In this document: piece by piece, positions 1-11,100 of the stretch | How positions within the stretch are numbered: the first letter of the stretch is position 1 | Layout of the letters: each line of letters starts with the position of its first letter | Origin: Thaumasiovibrio subtropicus | GTDB taxonomy: Bacteria > Pseudomonadota > Gammaproteobacteria > Enterobacterales > Vibrionaceae | Direction: 5' to 3' | Assembly: GCF_019703835.1 (NCBI RefSeq) | Contig: NZ_AP023054.1 | Location: forward strand, 1,957,580-2,021,579 | Length of the DNA: 64,000 bases | Program-made: the position numbers and the translations under genes | The notes under the pieces: generated by a model | The model's input: the letters and a program-made list of their open reading frames with translations, nothing else | Told to the model about the DNA's origin: nothing | Database searches by the model: none

Positions 1-2
1 TG

Positions 3-641
3 ACCCTCGTCGATTCAGGTAATCAACAAGTCGCGTCGATGGTCACCGCGATGGAAGAAGTCGCACAATACAACCGCCGTTCCGATGAGACGGTCGCAGA
101 ACTCGAAAAACGCTCGCAACAAATTCATGTCTTTGTCGATGTGATTCAAGACATTGCAGAGCAAACCAATTTACTCGCACTCAATGCCGCGATAGAAGCA
201 GCGCGCGCCGGCGAGAGTGGTCGAGGTTTCGCCGTTGTTGCCTCGGAAGTACGGTCACTCGCGGGGCGCACTCAAGAATCAACAGGCGAAATCAGCACCA
301 TCATTGAAGCATTTCGAGCCAGTACACAAAGTGTCAAAGCGGTATCAATCGATAGTCAACGCAGCACTGAACGTTGCCTCGAAGTTGGCCAGCAAGTACA
401 GCAAACCATGGCGGCGGTGCAGACCGCGGTCACCGACATCTCTGACATGGGCACGCAGATTGCGAGTGCCTGTAGCCAGCAGTCCAGTGTGGTCAGCAGC
501 TTGACCACACAAGTTGAAAACATGCAGCACTCTTCTCAACAAGTCGCTTCGGGGGCGCAAACCACCGCCAACGCCTGTACCGAACTCGACATGTTGGCTG
601 AGTCACTGCAGCAATCTGTCAATAAATTCAGGCTGAAATAA
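3..641 (+). CDS. methyl-accepting chemotaxis protein, C-terminal part (truncated by window start)
   Basis: The reading frame is open to the left edge, so the start lies outside the window. What remains is the cytoplasmic signalling domain of a chemoreceptor. It carries the highly conserved hairpin tip ([20 protein letters not shown], then [18 protein letters not shown]), which contacts CheA and CheW, followed by a long Ala/Gln/Ser-rich helical return arm of the antiparallel coiled coil. The ligand-binding, membrane and HAMP parts are missing, so the stimulus is unknown. A 9-bp-stem hairpin follows the stop. Confidence 0.95.
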   Translation, partial: TLVDSGNQQVASMVTAMEEVAQYNRRSDETVAELEKRSQQIHVFVDVIQDIAEQTNLLALNAAIEAARAGESGRGFAVVASEVRSLAGRTQESTGEISTIIEAFRASTQSVKAVSIDSQRSTERCLEVGQQVQQTMAAVQTAVTDISDMGTQIASACSQQSSVVSSLTTQVENMQHSSQQVASGAQTTANACTELDMLAESLQQSVNKFRLK

Positions 642-681
642 CCTCAGTCTAAACCGCGTTACCTAAGATATTGTCAACAAC

Positions 682-708
682 TCCCTTATCGCTCACTTTG
701 ATAAGGGA
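682..708 (+). terminator. hairpin between the chemoreceptor and the racemase
   Basis: A perfect 9-bp stem (TCCCTTATC / GATAAGGGA) with a 9-nt loop lies 40 bp past the chemoreceptor stop. It has no T-run, so it may be only a weak terminator or RNA-processing hairpin. Confidence 0.4.
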
Positions 709-722
709 ACACGGAGTTATTC

Positions 723-1943
723 ATGAAAACCAAACTCACCGCCGTCGCTTTTGCACTCGCTGCCACACTGACAACCAGTGCTATCAGTGCCCCACTCTTG
801 TCTGGTATCGAAGGCCAACACAGCCAAGTACACAGTACAAGTAACGCATGGCTTGAAGTCAGTTTGTCTCAGTTTGCTGATAACATTCAGCGGTTCCAAA
901 GCCATGTGAATGCCGGTACGGAGATCTGTGCCGTGATGAAAGCCGACGCGTATGGCAATGGCATTCAAGGGCTAATGCCAACTATTTTGGCGCACAACAT
1001 TCCTTGTATTGCGATTACCAGCAATGAAGAGGCACGCATCGTTCGTGAGGCAGGGTTTAACGGCCAACTGATGCGCGTTCGCGCTGCGAGTGATGCGGAG
1101 ATTGCCGCAGCCATCGACTACGACATTGAAGAACTCGTCGGTTCGCTTGAAAAAGCGCAGCGTATTGCCAATATTGCTGAAGCGCACGGCACAGACATCG
1201 CTGTACATTTAGCGTTGAATTCTGGTGGTATGGGGCGCAATGGCCTCGACATGTCGACCACTACTGCGCAACAACACGCGATTGCCATCACTGCGTTAGA
1301 TAACCTCGACGTCGTGGGTATCATGACCCACTTCCCAAACTATGAGGTTGACTATATCAGAGACAAAGCGCAGCAGTTCGAGCAAAGTGCGCTATGGATT
1401 ATTGAACACTCAGACCTCGACCGTGATGATGTCACACTGCATGCCGCTAACTCGTTTACCTCACTGAATGTACCTGAAGCCCAATTTGATATGGTTCGTC
1501 CAGGAGGCGTACTTTATGGCGATCTACCTGGGCACCCTGAATACCCAAGTATTGTGAGCTATAAAACCAAAGTAGCGTCTCTTCATCGCTTGCCGGCAGG
1601 CAGCACCGTGGGCTATGACAGCGTATTTGTCACCAAGCGCGATACTGTACTTGCTAACCTTCCCCTTGGTTATTCTGACGGTTATAACCGCAGCTTGGGC
1701 AATAAAGGTGAGGTACTGATTCAAGGCCAACGTGCACCGATTGTGGGAAAAATTTCGATGAATACTACCATGGTCGATGTGACGGATATCGTGGGAATTT
1801 CCACTGATACAGAAGTGGTGCTCTTTGGTCAACAAAAAGAGAATGCCGTGACGATCAGCGAGCTAGAAACACACACGGATATGATTTTCCCAGAAATATA
1901 CACACTTTGGGGGAATTCAAACCCACGACACTATGTCGAATAA
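723..1943 (+). CDS. bsr: periplasmic broad-specificity amino-acid racemase (alanine racemase fold)
   Basis: PLP-dependent racemase of 406 aa, the size of Vibrio BsrV. A Sec signal peptide (about residues 1-22, ending AISA) places it in the periplasm, unlike cytoplasmic Alr. The PLP lysine is K73 in VMKADAYGNG, and the second catalytic base is Y298 in VGYDSVF. The N-terminal TIM barrel and C-terminal beta domain are full length. Family members convert many L-amino acids to D-forms that are released and incorporated into peptidoglycan, with effects on wall remodelling and biofilm. The start is supported by GGAG 8 nt upstream. It appears monocistronic. The broad-specificity assignment rests on the signal peptide and overall resemblance; a secreted alanine racemase is the alternative. 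Confidence 0.88.
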   Translation: MKTKLTAVAFALAATLTTSAISAPLLSGIEGQHSQVHSTSNAWLEVSLSQFADNIQRFQSHVNAGTEICAVMKADAYGNGIQGLMPTILAHNIPCIAITSNEEARIVREAGFNGQLMRVRAASDAEIAAAIDYDIEELVGSLEKAQRIANIAEAHGTDIAVHLALNSGGMGRNGLDMSTTTAQQHAIAITALDNLDVVGIMTHFPNYEVDYIRDKAQQFEQSALWIIEHSDLDRDDVTLHAANSFTSLNVPEAQFDMVRPGGVLYGDLPGHPEYPSIVSYKTKVASLHRLPAGSTVGYDSVFVTKRDTVLANLPLGYSDGYNRSLGNKGEVLIQGQRAPIVGKISMNTTMVDVTDIVGISTDTEVVLFGQQKENAVTISELETHTDMIFPEIYTLWGNSNPRHYVE

Positions 1944-2030
1944 GTGGAGACCAAAGCAAAGCTTCCATGAAGCAATGTTTCTAGGCTCGCGACTTTTGTG
2001 ACAGCTTATTGACTTCACATCAAAGAGCAA

Positions 2031-2101
2031 GACCGATACGCTCATGATGCTATCCTCTCGCATCGTTAATAAGCTAGGGGATACAAAAAGGCGTATCGGT
2101 C
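2031..2101. repeat. 71-bp nested inverted repeat between bsr and the giant surface gene
   Basis: The outer arms GACCGATACG (2031-2040) and CGTATCGGTC (2092-2101) are perfect complements. An inner pair TATCCTCT (2051-2058) and AGGGGATA (2076-2083) pairs with one G-U. It sits between two convergent genes and has no T-run. It could be a bidirectional transcription stop or a small palindromic repeat. Confidence 0.5.
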
Positions 2102-2147
2102 ATTCGCTAGCGCAGCACACCGTCAGGTCAGCCAGTCGTCAGTGGGT

Positions 2148-5100
2148 TCAATCTGCCCACGTATACTTCAGACTCAAAATCGCACTATCAACATCATTAT
2201 GCTCAATAAAGTAGCGTGAAACTTGCACGCCTAACTGCCACTCTTCATTAATGGTGTAGTCAATCCCTAACCCTAAATACGGGTCCACACCTTTATAGCG
2301 TGTCGATAAGTGCGTGCCTTGATAATCACTGTCAATGTCTGCCTCCCAGCGTATCGCCCCCAAGGTCAACGCCCCAGACCAGCCATGGTAACGTAACAAG
2401 GTATAGCCAACATCGAGTCCGACGCCACTCACTAATAAGGGTGAAACCTCGGACACGCGCTGATGGTATACCTCTGGCGATGCCGTTGCTTGGCGCAATG
2501 TTGCACTGCCCTCTCCCATATCGATATAGCGAAGTGTCAATCCTAAATCGGGTTTAAACTGGTAACCAACACCGAACGACAACAGCGTGCCTGTGTTATC
2601 TGAGGTATAGCTCGTTGCCAGTGAAGAGGTTTCTCGCCCATTCGCTTCACTCACACCCACTTCCCCCTCCACAAACCAAGCGGCTTGACTCTGCGTACTC
2701 AACACAGCGCACAGTAAGAAGAGTAACCGCCATTGAGTTCCTTGCCGTGGCGCTCTTGCGGCGGCCAACATACTGAGCAGTAACAATCCGAAAATGCCGA
2801 CACTACTGCCTCCCGAGTTGTTGGCCACTTCCACTTCATACACACGTTCGACAGTGACGCGAACTTGCGCACTATCCTCTAGACCAAACGTATCGCGTAT
2901 CACATAGGTCACCAGATCTTCTCCATCAAATCCAAGTGTAGGGGTGTAAGTTAAGCTCTGATCACTGTTAATCACTACGGTGCCGCTTTGTGCTACAGCC
3001 GAAACCACACTGATGCGGTCGCCATCAGGATCAGAGTCATTGATTAACACCTGAATCGTAATCGCCTGACGGTCATCGGTTTCAGCGCGATCATCGATGG
3101 CCCGCGGTGCAGCACTGTTTACCACGGTGACGCCGACTTGGGCTGTCCCCGTACCACCATTGCCATCAGTAACGCTATAGATAATGGTGTCGTCTCCAAA
3201 GAACTGACTGGCAGCCTCGTAGAAAAGTTTATTGTCGACGATCGACACCGAACCAATGTTGGTTGAAGCAGAACTCAAGGTTAAGGCGTCTCCATCTGTA
3301 TCGACATCATTGCTCAACACATCGATGGTGACGCTGCTATTACGACTTACCGACGCGGTATCATCATTGGCCGTTGGTAGCGTATTGGTTGTCGCACGCG
3401 CGGCCACACCGCCGGGGTCAACAACAGTGCCATTCGCCATGCCATCATCATCGTTGGGGCCACCATCTTCAACGGTGAGCTGCACACACCAATGTCCTTC
3501 CGTCAACCCAGACACCCAACGATCATCTCCTGGTGGTGGACAATAACCCGACTCCCCAAGCGAAGATGCCACGCTGTTGTTTTCATCCTCAACAAAATCG
3601 ACCCAGCCTAACTCAGTGCGGAACTTGCGATAAACGGCATTTGCGGGCACAGGGAGACGCTGAGGCATTACCAACTGATAGCTTTGGCCTGCTTGTGGTA
3701 AGCCAGTGGCAACGAAATCGAAAATACCACCGATGTTATCGGCGTTTTCATCCTCTTCAATCTCAACTTCAAGCAGTTCACTCCCGCCCGTTTGGTTATT
3801 AAGTACCGTGATGCCTTTACGCAAGCAGACACCCGGTTGACCTTCTATGAGGAAACGACTGCTATCAACAACGCGCTGAGGAATAACGTTACATTCAGAG
3901 ATCGCATCAAGGTAATCTGGGATGCCATCTTCATCGTCGTCACCATGCCCTTCTTGGTCATCGGGAATCGAGTCGCCGTCACTGTCGTCGTCAGACAACT
4001 CTGGCAATGACTCTACCACTTCCAGATACACGATTTTCATCACTGACAACGGCGGCTCACCGTTATCTGTCACCAGCACACTTAATGGATAGATGCCAAC
4101 ATCAAGGTCATCGACATCAAGAGACAGCTGCATCGCTGTGGTTTGCCCTTCGAGTAAGGTACTCAAGCTATCGTTACTTGAAGTCCATTCAACCGCGTGA
4201 CTATCTTGGCGATTAGCATCAGTGATCGTCAGCGCGACGGTGACTTCTTCATCCTCTTGCTCTAATCGGGTTCGCACTTCGCCCTCTTGCTCGATGCTCA
4301 CCGTCGCTTGAGGCGCGACATTTTCTTCATAGATGCTTAACGTAAAGGTGTTTTTACTGCCTAGGTTCAACCCGCGGTCAAGCTCAATGACCAAGGTTTC
4401 CATACCTTCTGAAACTGTATCCTCATACAACTCGAACTCAATCTGAGCTTGCATCCCGGACGCAATCACCACCTCACCCGCTTGCAACGAATGATCACTG
4501 TCATCGACCGTGCCAGAAATGCTGTAAGGCACAACCACGGGATAGATCGGTGATGGACCGTTGAGGATCACTGACACGCTATGCATGGTACCTTCTGTCG
4601 ACTGCGCGTCTTTCGACAAACTGATCAGCGGGAACACATTCACGGTTTGCGAATCTTGCGCCACATTGCCTTGCGAGTCTTCGGTACTCCAATAAACCGT
4701 ATTAACCCCTGGTCTAAAGTTGGCACGATTGTCGACCAACTTGACGGGGAGCGCATTACCTAGGCTATCAAACGCCACTGCGGTACCCAGTTCAACCCGT
4801 GTAAACAAGCCTGTGGCAAGCACGTCGATGTCAGCTGGCGCGGTGATGGTAGGCGCATCTAAGGCCGCGCTTCGAATCGTAATCGTCGCAGTGGCAGTGG
4901 CTTGCCCTTGGTTGCCATCTTCAATACCGTATTGCACGGTATAGGTGCCGACTTGCGCCGCAACAAACTGAACCTGATCGTCGAGAATACTGGCATTTTC
5001 ACTCGAAGTTACCCACTCTAACGCCAATGAGTCCTCATCGATATCGCTGTCGTTTGCCAGCACATCAAGCAGGTAGGTGTTGTTGCTTGTTTGTACGAAC

Positions 5101-8100
5101 TCGTAGGTGTCATCCAACGCCACAGGCGCATCGTTCACATTCACCACGGTAATGGCAAAAGCAGCCAACGACGCAGAGTCAACCCCATCAGAGACGGCGA
5201 TTGTCATCAATAGACTTGTTCCCACATCCTCATTTTCTGGTGTACCGCTCAGTCCTCCCGTTGCACTATCAAAGCTCAGCCAAGCGGGTTTATTGGCGAT
5301 ACTAAATGTCAGTATGCTGCTATCCACATCCTCAGCAGAAGGTGTGAAGCTGTAGTGCTCGCCTTGGTTGACTTGCAAGATCGGGATACCGCTAATCGTC
5401 GGCGCATCGTTCACATTGGACACGCTGATGGTGAATGCGGCAAGCGATGCACTCAGTTCGCCATCAGACACACTAATGATCAGGTCACTATATTGCCCGA
5501 CATCCTCATTGGTTGGCGTGCCTGACAAACGACCAGTAGACGAATCAAAGATTGCCCAGTTTGGTACGCGATTAATGGAGAATGACAAGCGACTACTATC
5601 GACATCACTCGCTGTCGGTGTGAAGACATAGAGACTGTCTTCCTCCACCGTTGTTGCGGGTGTCCCCCCTATCACAGGCGCATCATTGACATTGCTCACA
5701 CGAATGGTAAACGCGGACAACGCATCACTTTCGCTACCGTCAGAGACAGAAATCACGATACCACTATAGTCCCCCACATCACTATTGCTCGGTGTCCCAC
5801 TCAAGGTGCCAGTCGCCGTATCAAAACGGGCCCAGCTCGGTGCATTAGTCACGGAGTAAGTGTGATTGTCCTCGGTATCGCTATCCGTGAAGGATGGCGT
5901 GAAGGTATAGAGGGTGTCTTCTGTCACTTCTGTGACTGGCGTGCCCGCAATGATTGGCGCATCGTTCACTGCACTCAGTGTAATGCTCACCGTGGCAGTT
6001 TCAGAGTCTAACTCCCCGTCATTGGCGACATAAGTAAAGCTATCTTGGCCAAAGAAATTAGTCTCACCTTGGTATCGCACATTCGCGCCATCTAGCGTCA
6101 ACTGGCCTTGCTCGGGCAGATCAACAATACGGTAACTGAGTGTATCGCCTTCCGTATCTTCGCCTAACAGGGCAAGGCTCAACGGCTCATCTTCATTACC
6201 TTGCGCGTCCACATCAGCTGCCGTTGGCGCATCATTGACAGCCGTGACGGCCACACTGACCGCCGCTGGCACTGACTCCACTTGGCCGTCATTGACAGTA
6301 AACTGGAACACATCATCGCCAAAGTAATCACTGTTTGGCGTATAACGCCATTGATTGGCTGACAACTGAGCTAGTTCACCTTGGCTTGCGGTTTGCGAAA
6401 TGGCAAAGGTGAGCGCATCGTCTTCAACATCTGATCCCGTCAACGTGATATCGAGGCGACCATCTTCTGCTACGATCACTGCCTGCGCGATGGCCTGAGG
6501 GGCATCATTCACTGGCGTCACTGTCATAACAACAGTGGCCACATTTGACACTGCACCAGCGCTATCAGCCACGGTATAGGTGAAACTATCTTCACCAAAG
6601 TAGTCCGCATTCGGCGTGTAGATAATCGTGCCACTGTCAGTGAGGCGGGTTTGACCCTGTGTTGGCGGTGTCACTACAGTGACCGAGGCTGTATCAAGGC
6701 GATCGCCGCTATCTACATCGGTATCATTACCCAATACATTGACTTCAAACTCCCCTTCTTCCTGCAACTCGGCAGCATTATCAACCGCGACAGGTGCATC
6801 ATTCACCGCCGCAATGGTGACACTGACGGTTGCCGCATTCGATACCGCTTGTCCACTGTCTGTCAGGGTATACGTAAAGCTAAACTGCCCATTGATGTCT
6901 TGCGTTGGCAAGATATTCAAGCTGCCATCCTGACCGACTGTCACCACCGCAAAAGCGTAAACACCTTTACCACTACCTTGGTCTTCAAGGGTGATATTGC
7001 TTCCGGCAAACGCCAAATCTTCAATGTCGCTATCGTTACTTAACACCGCAAGTGTCGTGGCAACATCTTCATTGAACGAAACGGCATCATTGGCCGCGAT
7101 TGGGGCATCATTGACCGCACCAACGTTAACGTTCACTGTAGCAATGTTCGACACCTTCCCTTCACTATCGGCAATCGTATAGGTAAAGCTGTCGGCACCA
7201 AATGTATTGTCGTCAGGGGTGTAGACAAACGTGCCCGCTTGTTGATCAATCACCACCGCACCGCGGGTAGGATTTGTCGTTAATACCAACTCGCCTGTTG
7301 GCATAGTATCTTCGACATCGGTTGCAGCACTGCGCACATCCAAGGGATCACTTTCCGCATCTTCATTGGTATTGATGACTAGCGCTGCAGCGACAGGCGC
7401 ATCATTCACAGCATGGATAGTCACCGTCGCCGTCGCCACATTTGATTCTAATAACGTGGCATCTTTGACGGTGTAAGTGAAGGTATCTGTACCGACAGCG
7501 TTTAAGTTAGGTTGATAAGTCACCACACCGTTCGCAATCGTCGCGCTACCTTTCGTGGGTGCCGTTTGGATGAGAGCAGATGACGCCACCATATCCTGAT
7601 TAATGTCGGTATCATTCGCCAGCAAATCAAACTTAACCAGCGCTTCCTCATCCGTCGTGAACATGTCATCCACTGCGACAGGCGCAGCATCATAACGTTT
7701 TTCAACCTCAGCAAGCACCGCATCAGCGACATTACCCGCGTTATCCGTCACCACCACCGCAAGTGTTAAGGTGCCCTCGTTGAGCGTGCTCACATCAAGA
7801 GCTGTCACTTGCTGATCGCTCGCAATCAATGTGGTCGGCGTATGACTTACAACAAGGTTTTCACCATCACGGATTTCATAGGTAAAGCTAGCGCCAACTT
7901 CCGCATTGGCAAAAGTAAAGCTGCTGCTCTCTTCATTGCTCGCATTGATCAACGACTGATCGAACACGACACTGTGGCCCGAAGGTATGATGGTATCGAT
8001 AGCCAACGTCAGTTGCTGTGCTGCATTGTTTTCATTGCCCGCGGCATCAGTAAATTTCGCGGCAAGCACATCTATCGTTGCTGACGCTTCACGCTCTTCT

Positions 8101-11100
8101 GATGGTGTAAAGGTGGCCGTATAGCGATTATCCACTTGACTGAGCGCGCTCAACTCTCCCCCAACGATATCGATGTCTGTCAGCACGAAGTCAGCGGATG
8201 ACTCACTCAATTCAAAACTTACCTCAGCCGTCTCGCCCGCTTTAAGGGCTGATTTATCACTACCCATCGTCACCGTTGGCGCTAAGGTATCTACCGCAAT
8301 TGTTAGCGCGGTCGCCGCTGTATTACCATTGCCCGCAGCATCATTAAACGCATTCGCCGCCACATTAAACGTGGCATCAGTTTCACTATTTTCCGTTGGA
8401 GTAAACCGCGAGGTAAATGTCTGGTTGTCGGTCGTTGTTAGCGCGCTTAACTCACCACCGATGACATCGACATCAGCTAAAACAAAGTTGCTATCTGCTT
8501 CAGAAATCGTGAAGGTAACTATTGCAGTTTCAGACACTTTCAGGCTCGCTACATCGGCGGTGATACTCAAACTTGGTGCCATACTGTCAACGGGCTGGGT
8601 GTGAGTCGAGGCGGCACTGTTGCCATTGCCTGCCATGTCTTGGACAACGTTATCAGACACATTAACCACGAGACTGGACGTACTATTGGCGTCTGGGCTA
8701 ACGACCAAGGTGTAACGGCTTTCACCATCGCTACCTATTGCAAAACTGCCATTCGGTGTACCGCCATCCACATCCACATCGGCAACCGTAAACCCTGTTA
8801 CGGCTTCACTGAAGGAGAATGTATACGTCACATCTCCAACGGCAGTCGATGACTGATCATTGGCGATAGATACCGTTGGCGATGTGGTATCGATAATGAT
8901 CGCTTTGTTACTCGATAAGGAGTCAAGGCTGCTTAATACAGGCAATGCCAAGGACGCGACATTTCCAGAGACATCAGTCAATGTACCGCCATTAAGTGTC
9001 AGTGCCTCTGTCGACACATAACCAAGATCATCACTGTTATCACCATTCTGCACAATATAATTGAAGGTCAATGTCTCAGTACCAGAGCCACTGATAAATT
9101 CGGCGGTGCTATCGACATCACCTGTTTCAAGCGCAAGTATTAGTGACCCTGTCACTGAGATAACTTCATTGAAGGTAATATCAATCGCTATGACCTCTCC
9201 CGCTTTGTAACTCCCGTCAGCGGTGGATGAAGAGACCATAGTGACCATTGGCGCAATACCATCGATAACAATGGCCTTGTTGGCGCTTAATGAACCGACA
9301 GCACCGGGTTCCAACAGCGTTAGTGACGCATCATTTCCGGCTGCATCCGTCAGTGTTCCGCCATTCAACGACAACGCAGTGCGGCTCAAGTAAGCAAGAT
9401 CACGGCTTACATCACCGGCTTGAACGCTATAACTAAACGTCAATGTCGCGGTGCCAGAGCCACGACTGTAGGTTGCCGAACGGTCGATTTCACCCGTCTC
9501 CAGTGCCAAACTTGGCGCACCTGTGACTGAGACTGGCTCATCAAAGTTCACCGTTATGGCGATAACATCACCCGTGTTGTAATTGCCATCGGCAACAGTC
9601 GATGAAACGCCCGTGACAGAAGGTGCAGTTCTATCAACGGTGAACGCATTGATCGCCAACGCATCACTCACATTTCCAGCATTATCCGTCACGGTGATCG
9701 CACAGTTATCGTAACTACCCTCAGCGATCACTGAGCTGTTATCTGTTTGCGTGAGTAGCACCGTTACGTTCCCTGCGTTCGCAATCTGCGTTGAGCTCGA
9801 CGTACCGCAGTTCCCCGCCATCACGAAAGATCCCACTTCATCAGTACTAAAGGTATAGCTCGGCGCATTGGCTGCAGTTGGCGAATTAACCTCGGTCACC
9901 AAAGAAAGCGTGGGTGCTAAGGTATCGATCACAATCGCTTTATTGGCTGCCATTGAATTGGCTTCACCCGGTGAGGCTAACGTCAGTGTCGCCGCATTTC
10001 CTGCGGCATCCTTAATCGTGCCGCCATTGAGTGCCAACGCTGCGGTCGACACATAATCGAGATCCTGACTGCTATCGCCTGCTTGGACTGTATAGCTAAA
10101 GGTCATGGTCGTGGTATTGCTGCCTGCGCTGTAAGTCGCAAGACGATCGGTGCTCCCCGTTTCCAGCGTCATCGTCGGTAGGCCAGTGACAAGCACAGCT
10201 TCATCAAAATTCACCGTTACCCCGATAACTTCGCCCGCCTTGTAGTCGCCATCATTCGCAGTAGACGATACCGACGTCACTGTCGGTCCTGTTGTATCCA
10301 CCGTAAAGCTGGCAAAGCTCAAGGAGGCGCTAACGTTACCTGCCAAATCGGTTAACGTTACGCCACAGTCACCATAAGTCCCATCCACTAACGGCGATAC
10401 ATTATCGGTTTGCGTTAATGTGACTGTCTGCTCGCCAACACTTGTCACAGCAGCATTCGTCGATGTGCCACAACTGCCTGATATCGCGAGCGTTCCGGCC
10501 TCGCTACTGCTGAAGACATAATTTGGGGTATTGTCATTGGTGGGCGTTGCTACTGCGGTAACATCCGTTAATACAGGTGCAATGGTATCGACAGTAAATG
10601 CTGCAATACTCAAGGCAGCACTCACGTTACCTACCGCATCAGTAACGGTAACCGTACAATCACTATAGGTGCCATCTGCTAGCGCTGAGCTATTGTCACC
10701 TTGTGTCAGGGTAACAGTTTGATGACCTGACGCGCCTATCACTGAGTGCGTTGATGACCCACAACTCCCACCTAGCGCGAATGTACCCGCCTCATCAGAA
10801 CTAAACACAAAGTTTGGCATATTATCTGAAGTTGGTGTGTCGACGGCAGTCACGACACTTAAGGTTGGCGAATCGGTATCGACAATAATCGCCTTGTTCG
10901 CACTCAGGGAGTTCGCGTCGCCTGGTTCCGGCAGGGTAAGAATAGCGACATTGCCCGCTTCATCAGTGATGGTACCGCTATTGCGTATCAGCGAGTCAGT
11001 GGCGATATAAGCAAGATCGGCACTGTTGTCGCCCGCTTGCACCGTATAACTGAACGTCAATGTCGTCGTTGCTGATCCACTGTCGTAATCAGCCAATTGA

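Noticed and set aside
2031..2101. Integron attC site
   Set aside because: It lacks the conserved core-site sequences of attC, and no cassette-like series of short genes or integrase is present.
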